Shown here piece by piece: positions 1 through 8,178 of a stretch of DNA of 64,000 bases. A program made the translations under genes and the position numbers. The notes beneath the pieces were generated by a model that saw nothing but the letters and a program-made list of their open reading frames with translations, had not been told where the DNA came from and made no database searches. The number at the start of each line of letters is the position of its first letter. Position 1 is the first letter of the stretch. The stretch lies in NCBI GenBank assembly GCA_043739385.1, contig JAYUED010000002.1, positions 1 through 64,000 on the forward strand, written 5' to 3'. Source of the stretch: Defluviibacillus sp043739385. Its GTDB lineage: Bacteria > Pseudomonadota > Gammaproteobacteria > Burkholderiales > Burkholderiaceae_C.

Positions 1-798
1 GACGACTTTGGCACCGGCTACTCCTCGCTTTCTAGCCTGCACGATTTGGCGGTCAACGTGGTCAAGGTAGACCGCAGCTTCGTTATCCGCTGTGAAGACA
101 GCGACTACCACCGCGCCCTGATCGAAGCCACAGTGGGTTTTGCCCGCACTCTGGGTTTGTCCATTGTGGCCGAGGGCGTAGAAACTGAGTCACAAGCTCG
201 CTTGGTCGCAGCATTGGGGGTGGGCAAGGCGCAGGGTTATTTTTACAGCCGCCCTTTGGAGGCAGATGATTTTTTAACTTGGCTACGTACTTATCAACAA
301 AACGGGACAAAGACCGGGTATCAAATCGCAGACCTGCCCTTCAATGAGAAGGCCCGCTTGGCAGCAGTGCGACGCACAGGCTTACTTGACACACCTGAAG
401 ACACTGTCTTTGATAATTTCACCGCTTTGGCAGTAGCCTTGGTCGAAGTGCCGATAGCGATAATTTCACTTATCGACGAAGACCGTCAATGGTTTAAATC
501 GCGCCATGGCATCAAGCCCCGTGAAATGCCGCGCAGCTGGTCGTTTTGTGCACACACCATCCTCACCCCCTGTGAAGTTATGGAAGTACCCAACGCGCTC
601 ACTGACGCACGCTTTCAAGGTAACCCCTTGGTACAAAACGACCCCCATGTCCGCTTTTATGCAGGTGCAACACTGCTATCGAGCGACGGGCATGCGCTGG
701 GCACGCTGTGCGTCATTGACCACCGTGTACGCCTGCTAACCCCAACCCAGCGCGAGGGCTTGGCCCTCTTGGCACGCTTGATTTCCTTGCACTTGTAG
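1..798 (+). CDS. EAL-GAF domain signalling protein (3' part)
   Basis: The reading frame is open from the first base, so the gene begins outside the window; 265 residues are visible. The first ~95 are the C-terminal part of an EAL (cyclic-di-GMP phosphodiesterase) domain, with DDFGTG at the very start, then KVDRSF, AEGVET and QGYFYSRP. From about residue 115 a GAF domain runs to the end (RLAAVRRTGLLDTPED, then DEDRQWFKSRHG and SFCAHTIL), a sensory fold that can bind small ligands. The EAL-then-GAF order is less common than GAF upstream of EAL. Catalytic competence cannot be fully judged because the E-x-L signature itself lies upstream. A TTG 15 codons in is not the true start. Confidence 0.85.
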   Translation, partial: DDFGTGYSSLSSLHDLAVNVVKVDRSFVIRCEDSDYHRALIEATVGFARTLGLSIVAEGVETESQARLVAALGVGKAQGYFYSRPLEADDFLTWLRTYQQNGTKTGYQIADLPFNEKARLAAVRRTGLLDTPEDTVFDNFTALAVALVEVPIAIISLIDEDRQWFKSRHGIKPREMPRSWSFCAHTILTPCEVMEVPNALTDARFQGNPLVQNDPHVRFYAGATLLSSDGHALGTLCVIDHRVRLLTPTQREGLALLARLISLHL

Positions 799-822
799 CC
801 CCTAGCCCCTAGCCCCTAGCCC
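796..822. repeat. Heptamer tandem repeat at gene end
   Basis: The stop codon of the EAL-GAF gene starts a run of the 7-mer TAGCCCC repeated about 3.8 times. It is intergenic and probably formed by slippage. Each repeat contains TAG, so it adds back-up stops in more than one frame. Confidence 0.7.
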
Positions 823-826
823 ACAG

Positions 827-853
827 TAGCCAACCAATGAACTTGCTTGGCTA
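827..853. terminator. Inverted repeat between convergent genes
   Basis: Seven-base arms TAGCCAA and TTGGCTA surround a 13-base spacer in the gap between the convergent EAL-GAF and quinone oxidoreductase genes. This position suits a bidirectional transcription end. There is no T-run after the stem on either strand, so it is a weak candidate. Confidence 0.35.
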
Positions 854-871
854 GGCTAAGTTTGGTATACG

Positions 872-1864
872 TCACAGCGTCAAAATCGTGCATCCCGTGG
901 TCTTGCGGGCCTCAAGTGCAATATGCGCTTGCTGTACATCCGCCAAGGCAAAACGCTGATCGATACGAATCTTGACATCCCCACTGCAAACCACTGAAAA
1001 CAAATCGTCCGCCATCGCCTGCGTGTTAGCCCGCGATGTGATGTGCGAAAACAGTGTTTGGCGCGTCACGTAAATTGAACCTTTAGCGCCCAGCAAAGCT
1101 GGTGCGAACGGTGGCACCACACCTGAGGCATTGCCAAAGCTGGCCATCAGACCGAAGGGCGCGAGACAGTCCAATGATTTGTCCCAGGTGTCTTTGCCCA
1201 CCGAGTCGTACACGACTTTCACGCCTTTGCCTGCGGTAATTTCTTTCACACGAGCGGCAAAGTCCTTGGTCGCGTAGTTGATGGTGTGGGCGGCACCGTG
1301 CTCAGCCGCAAGCGCGCATTTGGCGTCTGAGCCTGCTGTGCCAATCAGCTGTAAGCCCATGACCTTGGCCCACTGACAGGCGATCAAACCCACGCCTCCT
1401 GCAGCCGCATGGAACAGCACAAAGTCCCCCGGATTCAATCCACCTTGCGGTAACGTGCGCTTCAAGAGGTACTGCGCAGTCAAGCCCTTGAGCATCATGG
1501 CAGCACCCGTCTCGAAGCTGATGGCGTCGGGTAGCTTGCAGACATTCATCGCGGGCATCACCCGGAGCTCACAGTAAGAACCCGGTGGCTGGCTGGCGTA
1601 GGCGGCACGGTCGCCCACTTGCAGGTGCGTGACGCCATCACCTACAGCGTCCACGACACCAGCCGCTTCCATACCAAGCTGCAGCGGCATGGGCAAGGTA
1701 TAGACCCCAGAGCGCTGGTAAACGTCAATAAAGTTCAGTCCGATAGCATGGTGGCGAATGCGGATCTGGCCTGGGCCAGGCTCGCCAACGCTTACATCGA
1801 CCAGCTTGAGCTGCTCTGGTCCACCTTGTTGCTCGATACGCACTGCTTTAGTCATGAGGCTCAT
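872..1864 (-). CDS. qorA: NADPH:quinone oxidoreductase (zeta-crystallin type)
   Basis: A 330-residue medium-chain dehydrogenase/reductase without structural zinc cysteines, expected to transfer hydride from NADPH to quinones or enones in the cytosol. The N-terminal GroES-like half contains the typical NFIDVYQRSG and GMEAAG segments; the Rossmann half has AAAGGVG around residue 155. The length is close to the ~324 residues of the family. Start: AGGA lies six bases before the first ATG, while the second ATG three codons later has no such site. It is convergent with the EAL-GAF gene and divergent from the M48 gene. The quinone reductase label is the family default; the substrate is not shown by sequence. 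Confidence 0.9.
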   Translation of the reverse strand: MSLMTKAVRIEQQGGPEQLKLVDVSVGEPGPGQIRIRHHAIGLNFIDVYQRSGVYTLPMPLQLGMEAAGVVDAVGDGVTHLQVGDRAAYASQPPGSYCELRVMPAMNVCKLPDAISFETGAAMMLKGLTAQYLLKRTLPQGGLNPGDFVLFHAAAGGVGLIACQWAKVMGLQLIGTAGSDAKCALAAEHGAAHTINYATKDFAARVKEITAGKGVKVVYDSVGKDTWDKSLDCLAPFGLMASFGNASGVVPPFAPALLGAKGSIYVTRQTLFSHITSRANTQAMADDLFSVVCSGDVKIRIDQRFALADVQQAHIALEARKTTGCTILTL

Positions 1865-1932
1865 GGGATGTCCTAGGTTGTAGAGTCAAAAGAAGAAAAG
1901 AAAACTTGACGAAATTCGGGTTTGCGCAGTTT

Positions 1933-1966
1933 ACTGAGGCTTGAGCATTCGTGCTCTGACCTCAGT
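1933..1966. promoter_or_regulatory. Imperfect stem-loop before the M48-like gene
   Basis: ACTGAGG pairs with CCTCAGT; inside these, GAGCA pairs with TGCTC around a TTCG tetraloop, with a three-base internal mismatch between. It ends 17 bases before the ATG of the next gene and lies in the divergent region from the quinone oxidoreductase. It could be a leader hairpin or an operator; only the symmetry is seen. Confidence 0.4.
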
Positions 1967-1983
1967 TTGTGATAATCACAGCC

Positions 1984-3468
1984 ATGAGTAAGCCACAGGT
2001 CAAATTTGCACGTCAGCGGTCCCCATCAGCCTTGAGCTTGGCTCTAAGTTTGTCGATGGGGCTCGCTTTAGTCAGTGCGGCACTGCCCAGTCTGGCGCAA
2101 AGCGTTCAGGGCCTGTCCAGCGAACAACTGGTGCGAACCCGTAACAACGTAACGCTGCGCTCCTCTCCAGACAGCGTAGGCCGTATCGTGATGATGCTTC
2201 CTCCGCAAACGGCCCTGGAAATTCTTCCTGGACGGTTTGGCCCCTGGTTGCAAGTACGCACGGCCCAAGGCGTGGTGGGGTGGCTGCAATCGCTGGACGT
2301 GAACGCCACCACCCGCCCCACAGCAAGCTTCATCCGACCGGCACCCGATCCAGTTAGTCCAGCGCCCATCAAAGGCACTGTGCGTTCAGACCGCGCGCTG
2401 GACACAATGCGTGCCGTTAACGCCGCAGAAAACGCCCCAAGCAAAGTCACCAGTGCAATCAGCCCTTCACCCGCTTTGGCTTCCAGCCTGAGCGACAAGG
2501 CGTCTGAAGGCATGGCGGCAGTAGTAACGATCACAGCCACAGCTACGGTACCAGCAGCCCCCCCCTTGCCCGCTGATGACAGCGTGAGCAGGGCTCGCAG
2601 GCGCTTAGTGGAAGCTGAGACTTACCGAACCACCTCAGAAGACGCCCGAAAATTTGCCTTCAACGCGGGTTTGGAGCGAGTCAGACTCATCTCTGCTTTG
2701 TCAATGTTCAACGCTACAGTGCCTAACGCTGAGCCCGTAAACACAACAAACACAACTGATGCAACTACCAACGGCAAAGCCCTGGCCTTGCTTGCCAACA
2801 CGGCGTTAAGCAACAACATCAGCATGCAGGTTTACATCAACCGACTGGGCCGCTGGCTCAGCTTGGAATCTACACAACCTGACTTGCTGTGGACGTTTGC
2901 CGTGATGGACAGTGACGAGTCCAAAGCCTACGGTCTGCCAGGAGGCTATGTATTGATTACCCAAGGTTTGCTGAACACGCTAAGTACAGAAACCGAGTTG
3001 GCCAGCGTACTCGCGCATGAAATCGCCCGTGTCACTTTGGGGCATCCAGCACAAGCCCTGAGCTCAGACGATGAGCTGGCCGCTGACCGCAGCGCGGTGC
3101 TGCTGCTCGCCCGTAGCGGCTTCAACCCTGACGCAGTGGTGAGCACAGTCAAAATGACAAACACCAGAGCTCAAGGCAAAACACTGTGGGCATCGCTGAT
3201 AGGCCCGGATGCATTAACGCAGCAGCGTTTGGCGGGACTTAAGGTCTTTATGGGAACACGGTTTGAAGAGCTTTCCAGTAAATTCAACCAACCCGGTATC
3301 CGTATTGCCCAGCGCCTAAGCGAAATCAACACGCCTGATAATCTGTCAGATGCCGTACCAGCGACCGTCGCGCAAGCCTTGCAACCCGTTCTACAGCCAG
3401 TACGCCCAGGCACGGGTAAACCACTCCTTGATGCGCAAGTCAAGGGTGCGGCGCTCCCAATCCGCTAA
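1984..3468 (+). CDS. SH3 and M48-like peptidase domain protein, zinc site altered
   Basis: A 494-residue exported protein. A hydrophobic signal sequence ends near SLAQ (about residue 40). A bacterial SH3 domain follows (VRTRNNVTLRSSP to GVVGWLQS), then an Ala/Pro/Ser-rich linker and a C-terminal M48-like peptidase domain. The M48 zinc motif HExxH reads H345-E-I-A-R349: the second histidine is arginine (codon CGT). The third ligand region is present (ELAADR). M48 proteins normally act as periplasmic or membrane metallopeptidases or as chaperone-like quality factors; loss of a zinc histidine suggests a non-catalytic role. The ATG is chosen over an in-frame GTG five codons upstream; neither has a good ribosome binding site. 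The last 78 bases overlap the end of the convergent gene. Confidence 0.75.
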   Translation: MSKPQVKFARQRSPSALSLALSLSMGLALVSAALPSLAQSVQGLSSEQLVRTRNNVTLRSSPDSVGRIVMMLPPQTALEILPGRFGPWLQVRTAQGVVGWLQSLDVNATTRPTASFIRPAPDPVSPAPIKGTVRSDRALDTMRAVNAAENAPSKVTSAISPSPALASSLSDKASEGMAAVVTITATATVPAAPPLPADDSVSRARRRLVEAETYRTTSEDARKFAFNAGLERVRLISALSMFNATVPNAEPVNTTNTTDATTNGKALALLANTALSNNISMQVYINRLGRWLSLESTQPDLLWTFAVMDSDESKAYGLPGGYVLITQGLLNTLSTETELASVLAHEIARVTLGHPAQALSSDDELAADRSAVLLLARSGFNPDAVVSTVKMTNTRAQGKTLWASLIGPDALTQQRLAGLKVFMGTRFEELSSKFNQPGIRIAQRLSEINTPDNLSDAVPATVAQALQPVLQPVRPGTGKPLLDAQVKGAALPIR

Positions 3469-4764
3469 CACCACCTCATCGGACTCGGCCAAGTCCTTGT
3501 TGAACATGGCCTGGATTTGGCCACCGAACTCTGCACCCAACACCACTGCATTTAACTCGTGGTTGTGTAAAAAACTGCGCCAGTCAAGATTGGTAGAACC
3601 CACCGTTGCCCAAACGCCATCAATCAGCGCCGTCTTGGAATGCAAGATCACACCGCGCCGCTGAAATATCTTCACACCCGCGCGCAGTAACCCATCGTAA
3701 TAGCCGCGGCCTGCGTGAAACACCAGCCATGAGTCAGTTTGTCCCGCCAGAATTAACTTCACATCCACACCTCGCTGGGCTGCGGCAACCAATGCTGCGA
3801 GTAACTGTGGGTCAGGCACAAAGTAGGCATTGGTCAGGTAGACACTGGTTTCTGCGCTGCTAATTGCCGACAGCAGCGTGGCATAAATCAGGCTGTAAGG
3901 CTCGTCAGGCGTGCTGCCAATGGCACGTACCACCTGCGGCCCCTTGCTTTTCAATGTCGGGAAGTAATTTCTAGCAGCGAGGGGCTCACCTTTTTGCTTA
4001 TCCCAAGTCTCAAGAAATAGTTTTTGGAACTCAGCCACCACGGGCCCCTGCAGGCGCAAATCGGTATCGCGCCACGCCAAACTGCCATCCGGTTTGGAGC
4101 GTGTACCTCGGCTGAACGAACCACCGGCGTACACACTGCTGATGTTGATACCCCCCATAAACGCCGTGCTGCCGTCCACGATAAGCAATTTACGGTGGTC
4201 ACGTTGATTCAACTCCCATTCTTTGCGCGCCACCAAGGGGTTAAGCGGGTTGAATTCCAACACCTGGACGCCACTGGCGGTCAGCCGCTCGAAAAAGGCC
4301 GCAGGCGTACCAAAGGTGCCGGCACTGTCACGGATCAGGTTGACCTGAACGCCTTGTTGCTGTTTGTCGATCAACGCCTGCGCAAAGCGCTGACCCACCT
4401 CATCGTCTTCGAGGATGTAGGTTTCCATATTGATATGGTCTTGCGCCGCCAGAATAGAGGCGAACATGGCGGTGTAAGTAGCGGGCCCATCTTGCAGCAA
4501 ATCCACCTGATTTCCAGTGGTCAACGGGCTACCCACGATAGCCTCTTCAAGTGCGAGATGACGATCAAAGATGCTGGTATCGGCACTGTGGCTCTTGAGC
4601 CGCTCAAGAACAGCCTTACTCTGAGCCGCTGACAACGGCCCACCAGCACCTTCCAGCTGAATTGGTGGGCCAATACGCCTCGACAAATCGGGCACGAAGG
4701 TAGGGAGGCTGCTGCAGCCAGCCACGCTCACATACCAAACACACCCAGAAGTCTGAGCATGCAC
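3391..4764 (-). CDS. cls: Cardiolipin synthase / phospholipase D-family protein, 5' end shifted
   Basis: Contains two HKD motifs of the phospholipase D superfamily, HRKLLIVD in the first half and HSKTALID in the second, as in cardiolipin synthases that condense two phosphatidylglycerols, and ends in the typical KEWFTRAWAYWL. As read here it is 457 residues from a GTG without a ribosome binding site. Upstream, in the next frame, an ATG at 4790 with a strong GGAGG opens a hydrophobic leader that stops at 4728; joined by a one-base shift, leader and body would form a lipoprotein signal ending VAGC-SSLP. The gene is therefore either frameshifted or carries a sequence error. A periplasmic lipoprotein form is inferred. 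Convergent overlap of 78 bases with the M48-like gene. Confidence 0.85.
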   Translation of the reverse strand: MHAQTSGCVWYVSVAGCSSLPTFVPDLSRRIGPPIQLEGAGGPLSAAQSKAVLERLKSHSADTSIFDRHLALEEAIVGSPLTTGNQVDLLQDGPATYTAMFASILAAQDHINMETYILEDDEVGQRFAQALIDKQQQGVQVNLIRDSAGTFGTPAAFFERLTASGVQVLEFNPLNPLVARKEWELNQRDHRKLLIVDGSTAFMGGINISSVYAGGSFSRGTRSKPDGSLAWRDTDLRLQGPVVAEFQKLFLETWDKQKGEPLAARNYFPTLKSKGPQVVRAIGSTPDEPYSLIYATLLSAISSAETSVYLTNAYFVPDPQLLAALVAAAQRGVDVKLILAGQTDSWLVFHAGRGYYDGLLRAGVKIFQRRGVILHSKTALIDGVWATVGSTNLDWRSFLHNHELNAVVLGAEFGGQIQAMFNKDLAESDEVVLADWERRTLDLRIKEWFTRAWAYWL

Positions 4765-4790
4765 AGCGCTTTTGAGGTGAGTTTGACCAT
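4728..4790 (-). other. Out-of-frame leader of the cardiolipin synthase gene
   Basis: GGAGG stands eight bases before an ATG that opens a 20-codon frame of signal-peptide character (MVKLTSKALCMLRLLGVFGM), ending in TGA exactly where the lipobox VAGC begins in the neighbouring frame. Insertion of a single base near 4728-4733 would join the two. There is no homopolymer at the junction. Confidence 0.6.
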
Positions 4791-4912
4791 GTGGGAACCC
4801 TCCAAGACAGGATTACAGAGTAGCGCAAAGTCAGTGAACCCAATAGGCTGAGCTGAAATTCCCTTCTTTTTTATAAAAGAAATACGCAACGAAACACGCA
4901 AACTCACGTAGG

Positions 4913-4924
4913 TGTAAGCTTACA
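4913..4924. promoter_or_regulatory. Perfect 12-base palindrome upstream of CHRD gene
   Basis: TGTAAGCTTACA is a perfect palindrome 101 bases before the CHRD lipoprotein ATG, in a 235-base region divergent from the cardiolipin synthase gene. It has the form of a dimeric regulator site. The regulator is not identifiable. The rest of the region is AT-rich with no other feature seen. Confidence 0.4.
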
Positions 4925-5025
4925 TTGATGCATCTCTTTTACTGATAGACACCGTGCATCAGACTGCAGATACTTTATCAAAATCACCCCTGCCCTGTAA
5001 CTTTCATAAACCCACTGGAACACCC

Positions 5026-5499
5026 ATGAACCACCTTCGCACAGCCACTAACACCGGTTTGCTCGCAATCGTCTTAGCGCTTGGAGCTTGCAGCTCACAG
5101 CCGATGCAGACTTCAGCAGGTGAAGCTGCAACGTCGCTCAACGTAGCACTGAGCGCAAGCCTCTTTGCACAGAGCGAAGTGCCCCCCGTAATGAGCACTG
5201 CCAGCGGCACGATGGAAGCCTTTTTGAATAAGCGGACCAATTTACTGAGCTGGACCGTCACCTACGCCGGATTAAGCGGGCCTGCGACGGCAGCGCATTT
5301 CCACGGCCCTGCGGGAGTTGGACAAAATGCAGGAGTGGTCGTGCCTATGACGGGTAGCTTAGTTAACCCCATTGTGGGTTCAGCCACCATCACCGCAGCC
5401 CAAGTACCCGATCTGATGGCAGGGAAATGGTATGTGAATTTGCACACTGCCGCTAGCCCCGGCGGTGAAATCCGGGGTCAGGTCATCGTCAAACCCTAA
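5026..5499 (+). CDS. CHRD domain lipoprotein
   Basis: A 157-residue predicted lipoprotein: signal sequence with lipobox ALGAC at about residues 18-22, then one CHRD domain (about residues 40-155) with the features LSWTVTYAGLSGPATAAHFHGPA and GEIRGQVIVKP split across the fold. CHRD domains were defined in chordin and are widespread in bacteria with no settled function; a metal- or ligand-binding role has been suggested for the conserved histidines. The ATG preceded by GGA is preferred to a start 24 codons upstream because it places the signal peptide at the N-terminus. It stands alone, convergent with the following dehydrogenase gene. Confidence 0.82.
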   Translation: MNHLRTATNTGLLAIVLALGACSSQPMQTSAGEAATSLNVALSASLFAQSEVPPVMSTASGTMEAFLNKRTNLLSWTVTYAGLSGPATAAHFHGPAGVGQNAGVVVPMTGSLVNPIVGSATITAAQVPDLMAGKWYVNLHTAASPGGEIRGQVIVKP

Positions 5500-5521
5500 G
5501 CGTTAGAGGAAGCCTCAGCGG

Positions 5522-6319
5522 TCAGTAAGTACCGGGGTAAGCACCACCGTCCAACAGCATGTTTTGGCCGGTGATGTAACCCGCTTGCTGACTGCATAAA
5601 AATGCACAGGCTGCACCAAACTCTTCAGGCGTACCAAATCGCTGGGCAGGGATTGTCTTCTTGCGAGCCTCCAAAATAACGTCAATGCTCTGACCTGATT
5701 TTTGAGCTGCGCCTTTCATGGTGGTCTTCAGACGGTCGGTGTCGAAAGCCCCGGGCAACAGGTTGTTCAGCGTAACGTTAGCCGCTGCCAGCTTAGAGTT
5801 ACGCGCCACACCCGCAACAAAGCCCGTCAATCCGCTACGCGCGCCATTCGACAGGCCCAAAATATCAATCGGTGCCTTCACGGAACTGGACGTGATGTTG
5901 ACAATCCGCCCAAAGCCCCGCGCCACCATGCCATCCACCGTGGCTTTAATCAGCTCAATCGGTGTCAGCATGTTTGCATCCACCGCTTTGAGCCAAGCCT
6001 CACGGTCCCAATCGCGAAAATCACCGGGTGGTGGGCCACCCGCGTTCGTCACCACAATGTCAAAGTCTTGGCGCACAGCGAATACAGCGGCGCGCCCTTC
6101 AACTGTAGTGATGTCAGCAGCTACAAAAAGCACGCTTGCGCTTTTGCCATCAATATGATCTGCTCTCATTTTTACAGCAGCCGCTTCTAGCGCCTCAGCG
6201 CCTCGCGCCACCATCAAAACATTAACGCCTTCTGCTGACAGCGCCTGCGCACAGCCCCAACCTAGCCCTTTGCTGGCTCCACACACCAACGCCCATTTGC
6301 CTGCGATTCCGAGATTCAT
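5522..6319 (-). CDS. Short-chain dehydrogenase/reductase family protein, atypical active site
   Basis: A 265-residue Rossmann protein with the dinucleotide-binding CGASKGLG (residues ~14-21) and the NAG motif (VTNAGG). The family catalytic YxxxK is not present: after the serine-rich strand (NITSSS) the expected tyrosine and lysine positions read S and R in LSNGAR. This S/R variant occurs in a recognised subgroup of proteins annotated as 3-oxoacyl-ACP reductase-like. The C-terminal ITGQNMLLDGGAYPGTY is family-typical. The start ATG has AAAGG five bases upstream. The substrate is unknown, and standard dehydrogenase activity should not be assumed. Confidence 0.8.
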   Translation of the reverse strand: MNLGIAGKWALVCGASKGLGWGCAQALSAEGVNVLMVARGAEALEAAAVKMRADHIDGKSASVLFVAADITTVEGRAAVFAVRQDFDIVVTNAGGPPPGDFRDWDREAWLKAVDANMLTPIELIKATVDGMVARGFGRIVNITSSSVKAPIDILGLSNGARSGLTGFVAGVARNSKLAAANVTLNNLLPGAFDTDRLKTTMKGAAQKSGQSIDVILEARKKTIPAQRFGTPEEFGAACAFLCSQQAGYITGQNMLLDGGAYPGTY

Positions 6320-6396
6320 GATTGCCTTTTTGGTCCAAGATAACTTGCTAAAAGGGAATCATACGGCGCGCCAGAAAAGGAGCGAAGGCAGCGGAA

Positions 6397-6428
6397 ATTT
6401 AGCCCTTCTCTGATTTAGCCCTTCTCTG
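6397..6428. repeat. Perfect 16-base tandem duplication at gene end
   Basis: Two adjacent identical copies of ATTTAGCCCTTCTCTG. The second copy contains the last codons and stop of the OmpA-like gene; the first is the downstream duplicate. It is a recent-looking local duplication without coding effect. Confidence 0.85.
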
Positions 6429-7053
6429 CCAAGAAAATTTCTACGCGGCGGTTCCTGGCACGACCTGCTTCGCTACTGTTGTCACTGATCGGGTCTTTAT
6501 CACCGCGACCATCAATCAGAATTCTCTGGGATGCCACCCCTCTGCTCGCCAAGTAATCCCGGGCGCTGGCAGCACGGTTAACCGACAGAGGCTGATTGAT
6601 GGCATCGGAACCCACGTTATCGGTATGGCCCACAATTCGCACTTCCGTCTTGGGCTGGTTCGCTAAGCCGTTGGCAAACTGGTCCAAGATGGGACGCAGG
6701 TTCGCCTTAATATCTGAGCGACCCGTATCAAAGGAGATATCGCTGGGAATCGCCAGCTTGAGCTGGTTATCAGCTGTCTGTGTAACCTGTACGCCTGTTC
6801 CTGCAGTGGCTTGTTCCATTGCCGCTTTTTTGTCCTGCATGTGGCGGCTCCAGATATAGCCGCCAGCACCTCCGACAGCAGCGCCCAGTAAGGCTCCCTT
6901 TTCTCCGCCAATCAAGGCACCCGCCACAGCGCCTAGACCAGCACCGATGCCAGACCCTTTTTGCGTTTCGCTGATATTGGCGCATCCAGCAGTCAAGAGG
7001 GCAATAGCGCTGGCACCAATCACGATGCGAGCTTTGGAAGACAGATTATTCAT
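6415..7053 (-). CDS. OmpA-like lipoprotein with glycine zipper
   Basis: A 212-residue predicted outer-membrane lipoprotein. Signal peptide with lipobox LTAGC at about residue 24; a glycine-rich zipper segment follows (GSGIGAGLGAVAGALIGGEK to ~65), then a C-terminal OmpA domain (about 105-210) with the peptidoglycan-binding motif VGHTDNVGS and the RARNRRVEIFL ending. The architecture matches YiaD/Pal-like anchors linking the outer membrane to peptidoglycan. AAAGGAG five bases before the ATG gives a strong start. Monocistronic by spacing. Confidence 0.9.
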   Translation of the reverse strand: MNNLSSKARIVIGASAIALLTAGCANISETQKGSGIGAGLGAVAGALIGGEKGALLGAAVGGAGGYIWSRHMQDKKAAMEQATAGTGVQVTQTADNQLKLAIPSDISFDTGRSDIKANLRPILDQFANGLANQPKTEVRIVGHTDNVGSDAINQPLSVNRAASARDYLASRGVASQRILIDGRGDKDPISDNSSEAGRARNRRVEIFLAEKG

Positions 7054-7183
7054 ACAAACTCCTTTAGGGGGTTAAGGGGCACCAAAAATGGCGAGTACCG
7101 AGAACTGAATTAACGCACTTAAAGTAATTAAGGTTGGCATATAGTGGTTGAATGACGCGAAGTTTTGTACAAATCACGTGGGA

Positions 7184-8134
7184 TCATTTACGTGCGCCCC
7201 CTCGGGTCAGTACAAAAACCCCCGTGACCACCAGCGCCGTACCCACCGCAATCCAAACGGTGAACGGCTCGCCCAAAATCACAACCCCCATCAAAATCGT
7301 CGACAGCGGCCCGATCATTCCCGTCTGCGCAGCCACACTGGCGCCGACCCGCTCAATGGCCATCATCACCATGAGCACAGGTGCGGCGGTACACAACAAA
7401 GCATTCATAACGGACAGCCAGATCACCTCGGGGGCAACCACCAGCGCAGAGGACAAGGGTCTTAGTAAGATAAATTGAACAATACAACACAGGCAAGCCA
7501 CGCTGGTAGCCAAGCCAACCAATCGCATGGAACCCAAACGTTTCACCAGTTCGCCGCTGTAAACCAAGTACAACGCATAGCTTATGGCACTCAAAAACAC
7601 CAAAAACGTGCCCCAAGCGGTGTTGTCGCCCACCAATTTGACTTCGTGGCCAAAAACCACCAGCACACCGCAGTAGCTTAGGGCCATAGCCACCAGCTGA
7701 ACACGGCTGGCAGGTCGTTTATAGAGCATCCAAGTGAGTAGCAGTACTAGCGTGGGGTTGAGGTACAAAATCAAGCGCTCCAGACTGGCGCTGATGTAGG
7801 CAAGGCCTGCGAAGTCGAGAAAACTGGCAAGGTAATAACCAGTGACCCCCAGCCCAAGAACGCCCAACACGTCACGCCGTGTCAGCGGCGGCTTGCCACG
7901 ACTGGCCCACCACGCCATGATGGCAAAGATAGGCAAGGCAAAAACCATGCGAAACATGATGAGCGTGACCGCGTCCACACCGTAGCGGTAGGCCAGCTTG
8001 ACGATGATGGCCTTGCCGCTGAAGGCGATAGCGCCCAGCACAGCCAAGGCGATACCAATTGCTCTATTTTTAGTAGCGACCACTGCTGCTTCAGCCTGCA
8101 CTGAAGGCAGATTACCCTTGAAGTTTAATGTCAA
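7184..8134 (-). CDS. EamA/DMT-family transporter
   Basis: A 316-residue drug/metabolite-family carrier with about ten hydrophobic helices in two EamA repeats. Substrates in this family range from amino acids to nucleosides and cannot be told from sequence; both import and export members exist. It starts with TTG, supported by GGAAG seven bases upstream, only 45 bases after the ggt stop, so it is probably the last gene of the tct-ggt operon. Export or import of a product of the gamma-glutamyl hydrolysis step is an attractive inference. An AT-rich micro-island lies at the start of the first helix. Confidence 0.85.
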   Translation of the reverse strand: MTLNFKGNLPSVQAEAAVVATKNRAIGIALAVLGAIAFSGKAIIVKLAYRYGVDAVTLIMFRMVFALPIFAIMAWWASRGKPPLTRRDVLGVLGLGVTGYYLASFLDFAGLAYISASLERLILYLNPTLVLLLTWMLYKRPASRVQLVAMALSYCGVLVVFGHEVKLVGDNTAWGTFLVFLSAISYALYLVYSGELVKRLGSMRLVGLATSVACLCCIVQFILLRPLSSALVVAPEVIWLSVMNALLCTAAPVLMVMMAIERVGASVAAQTGMIGPLSTILMGVVILGEPFTVWIAVGTALVVTGVFVLTRGGARK

Positions 8135-8178
8135 AATTTATCTTCCAAAACCCATCCTTCAATACCGGGGCGTTGGCC

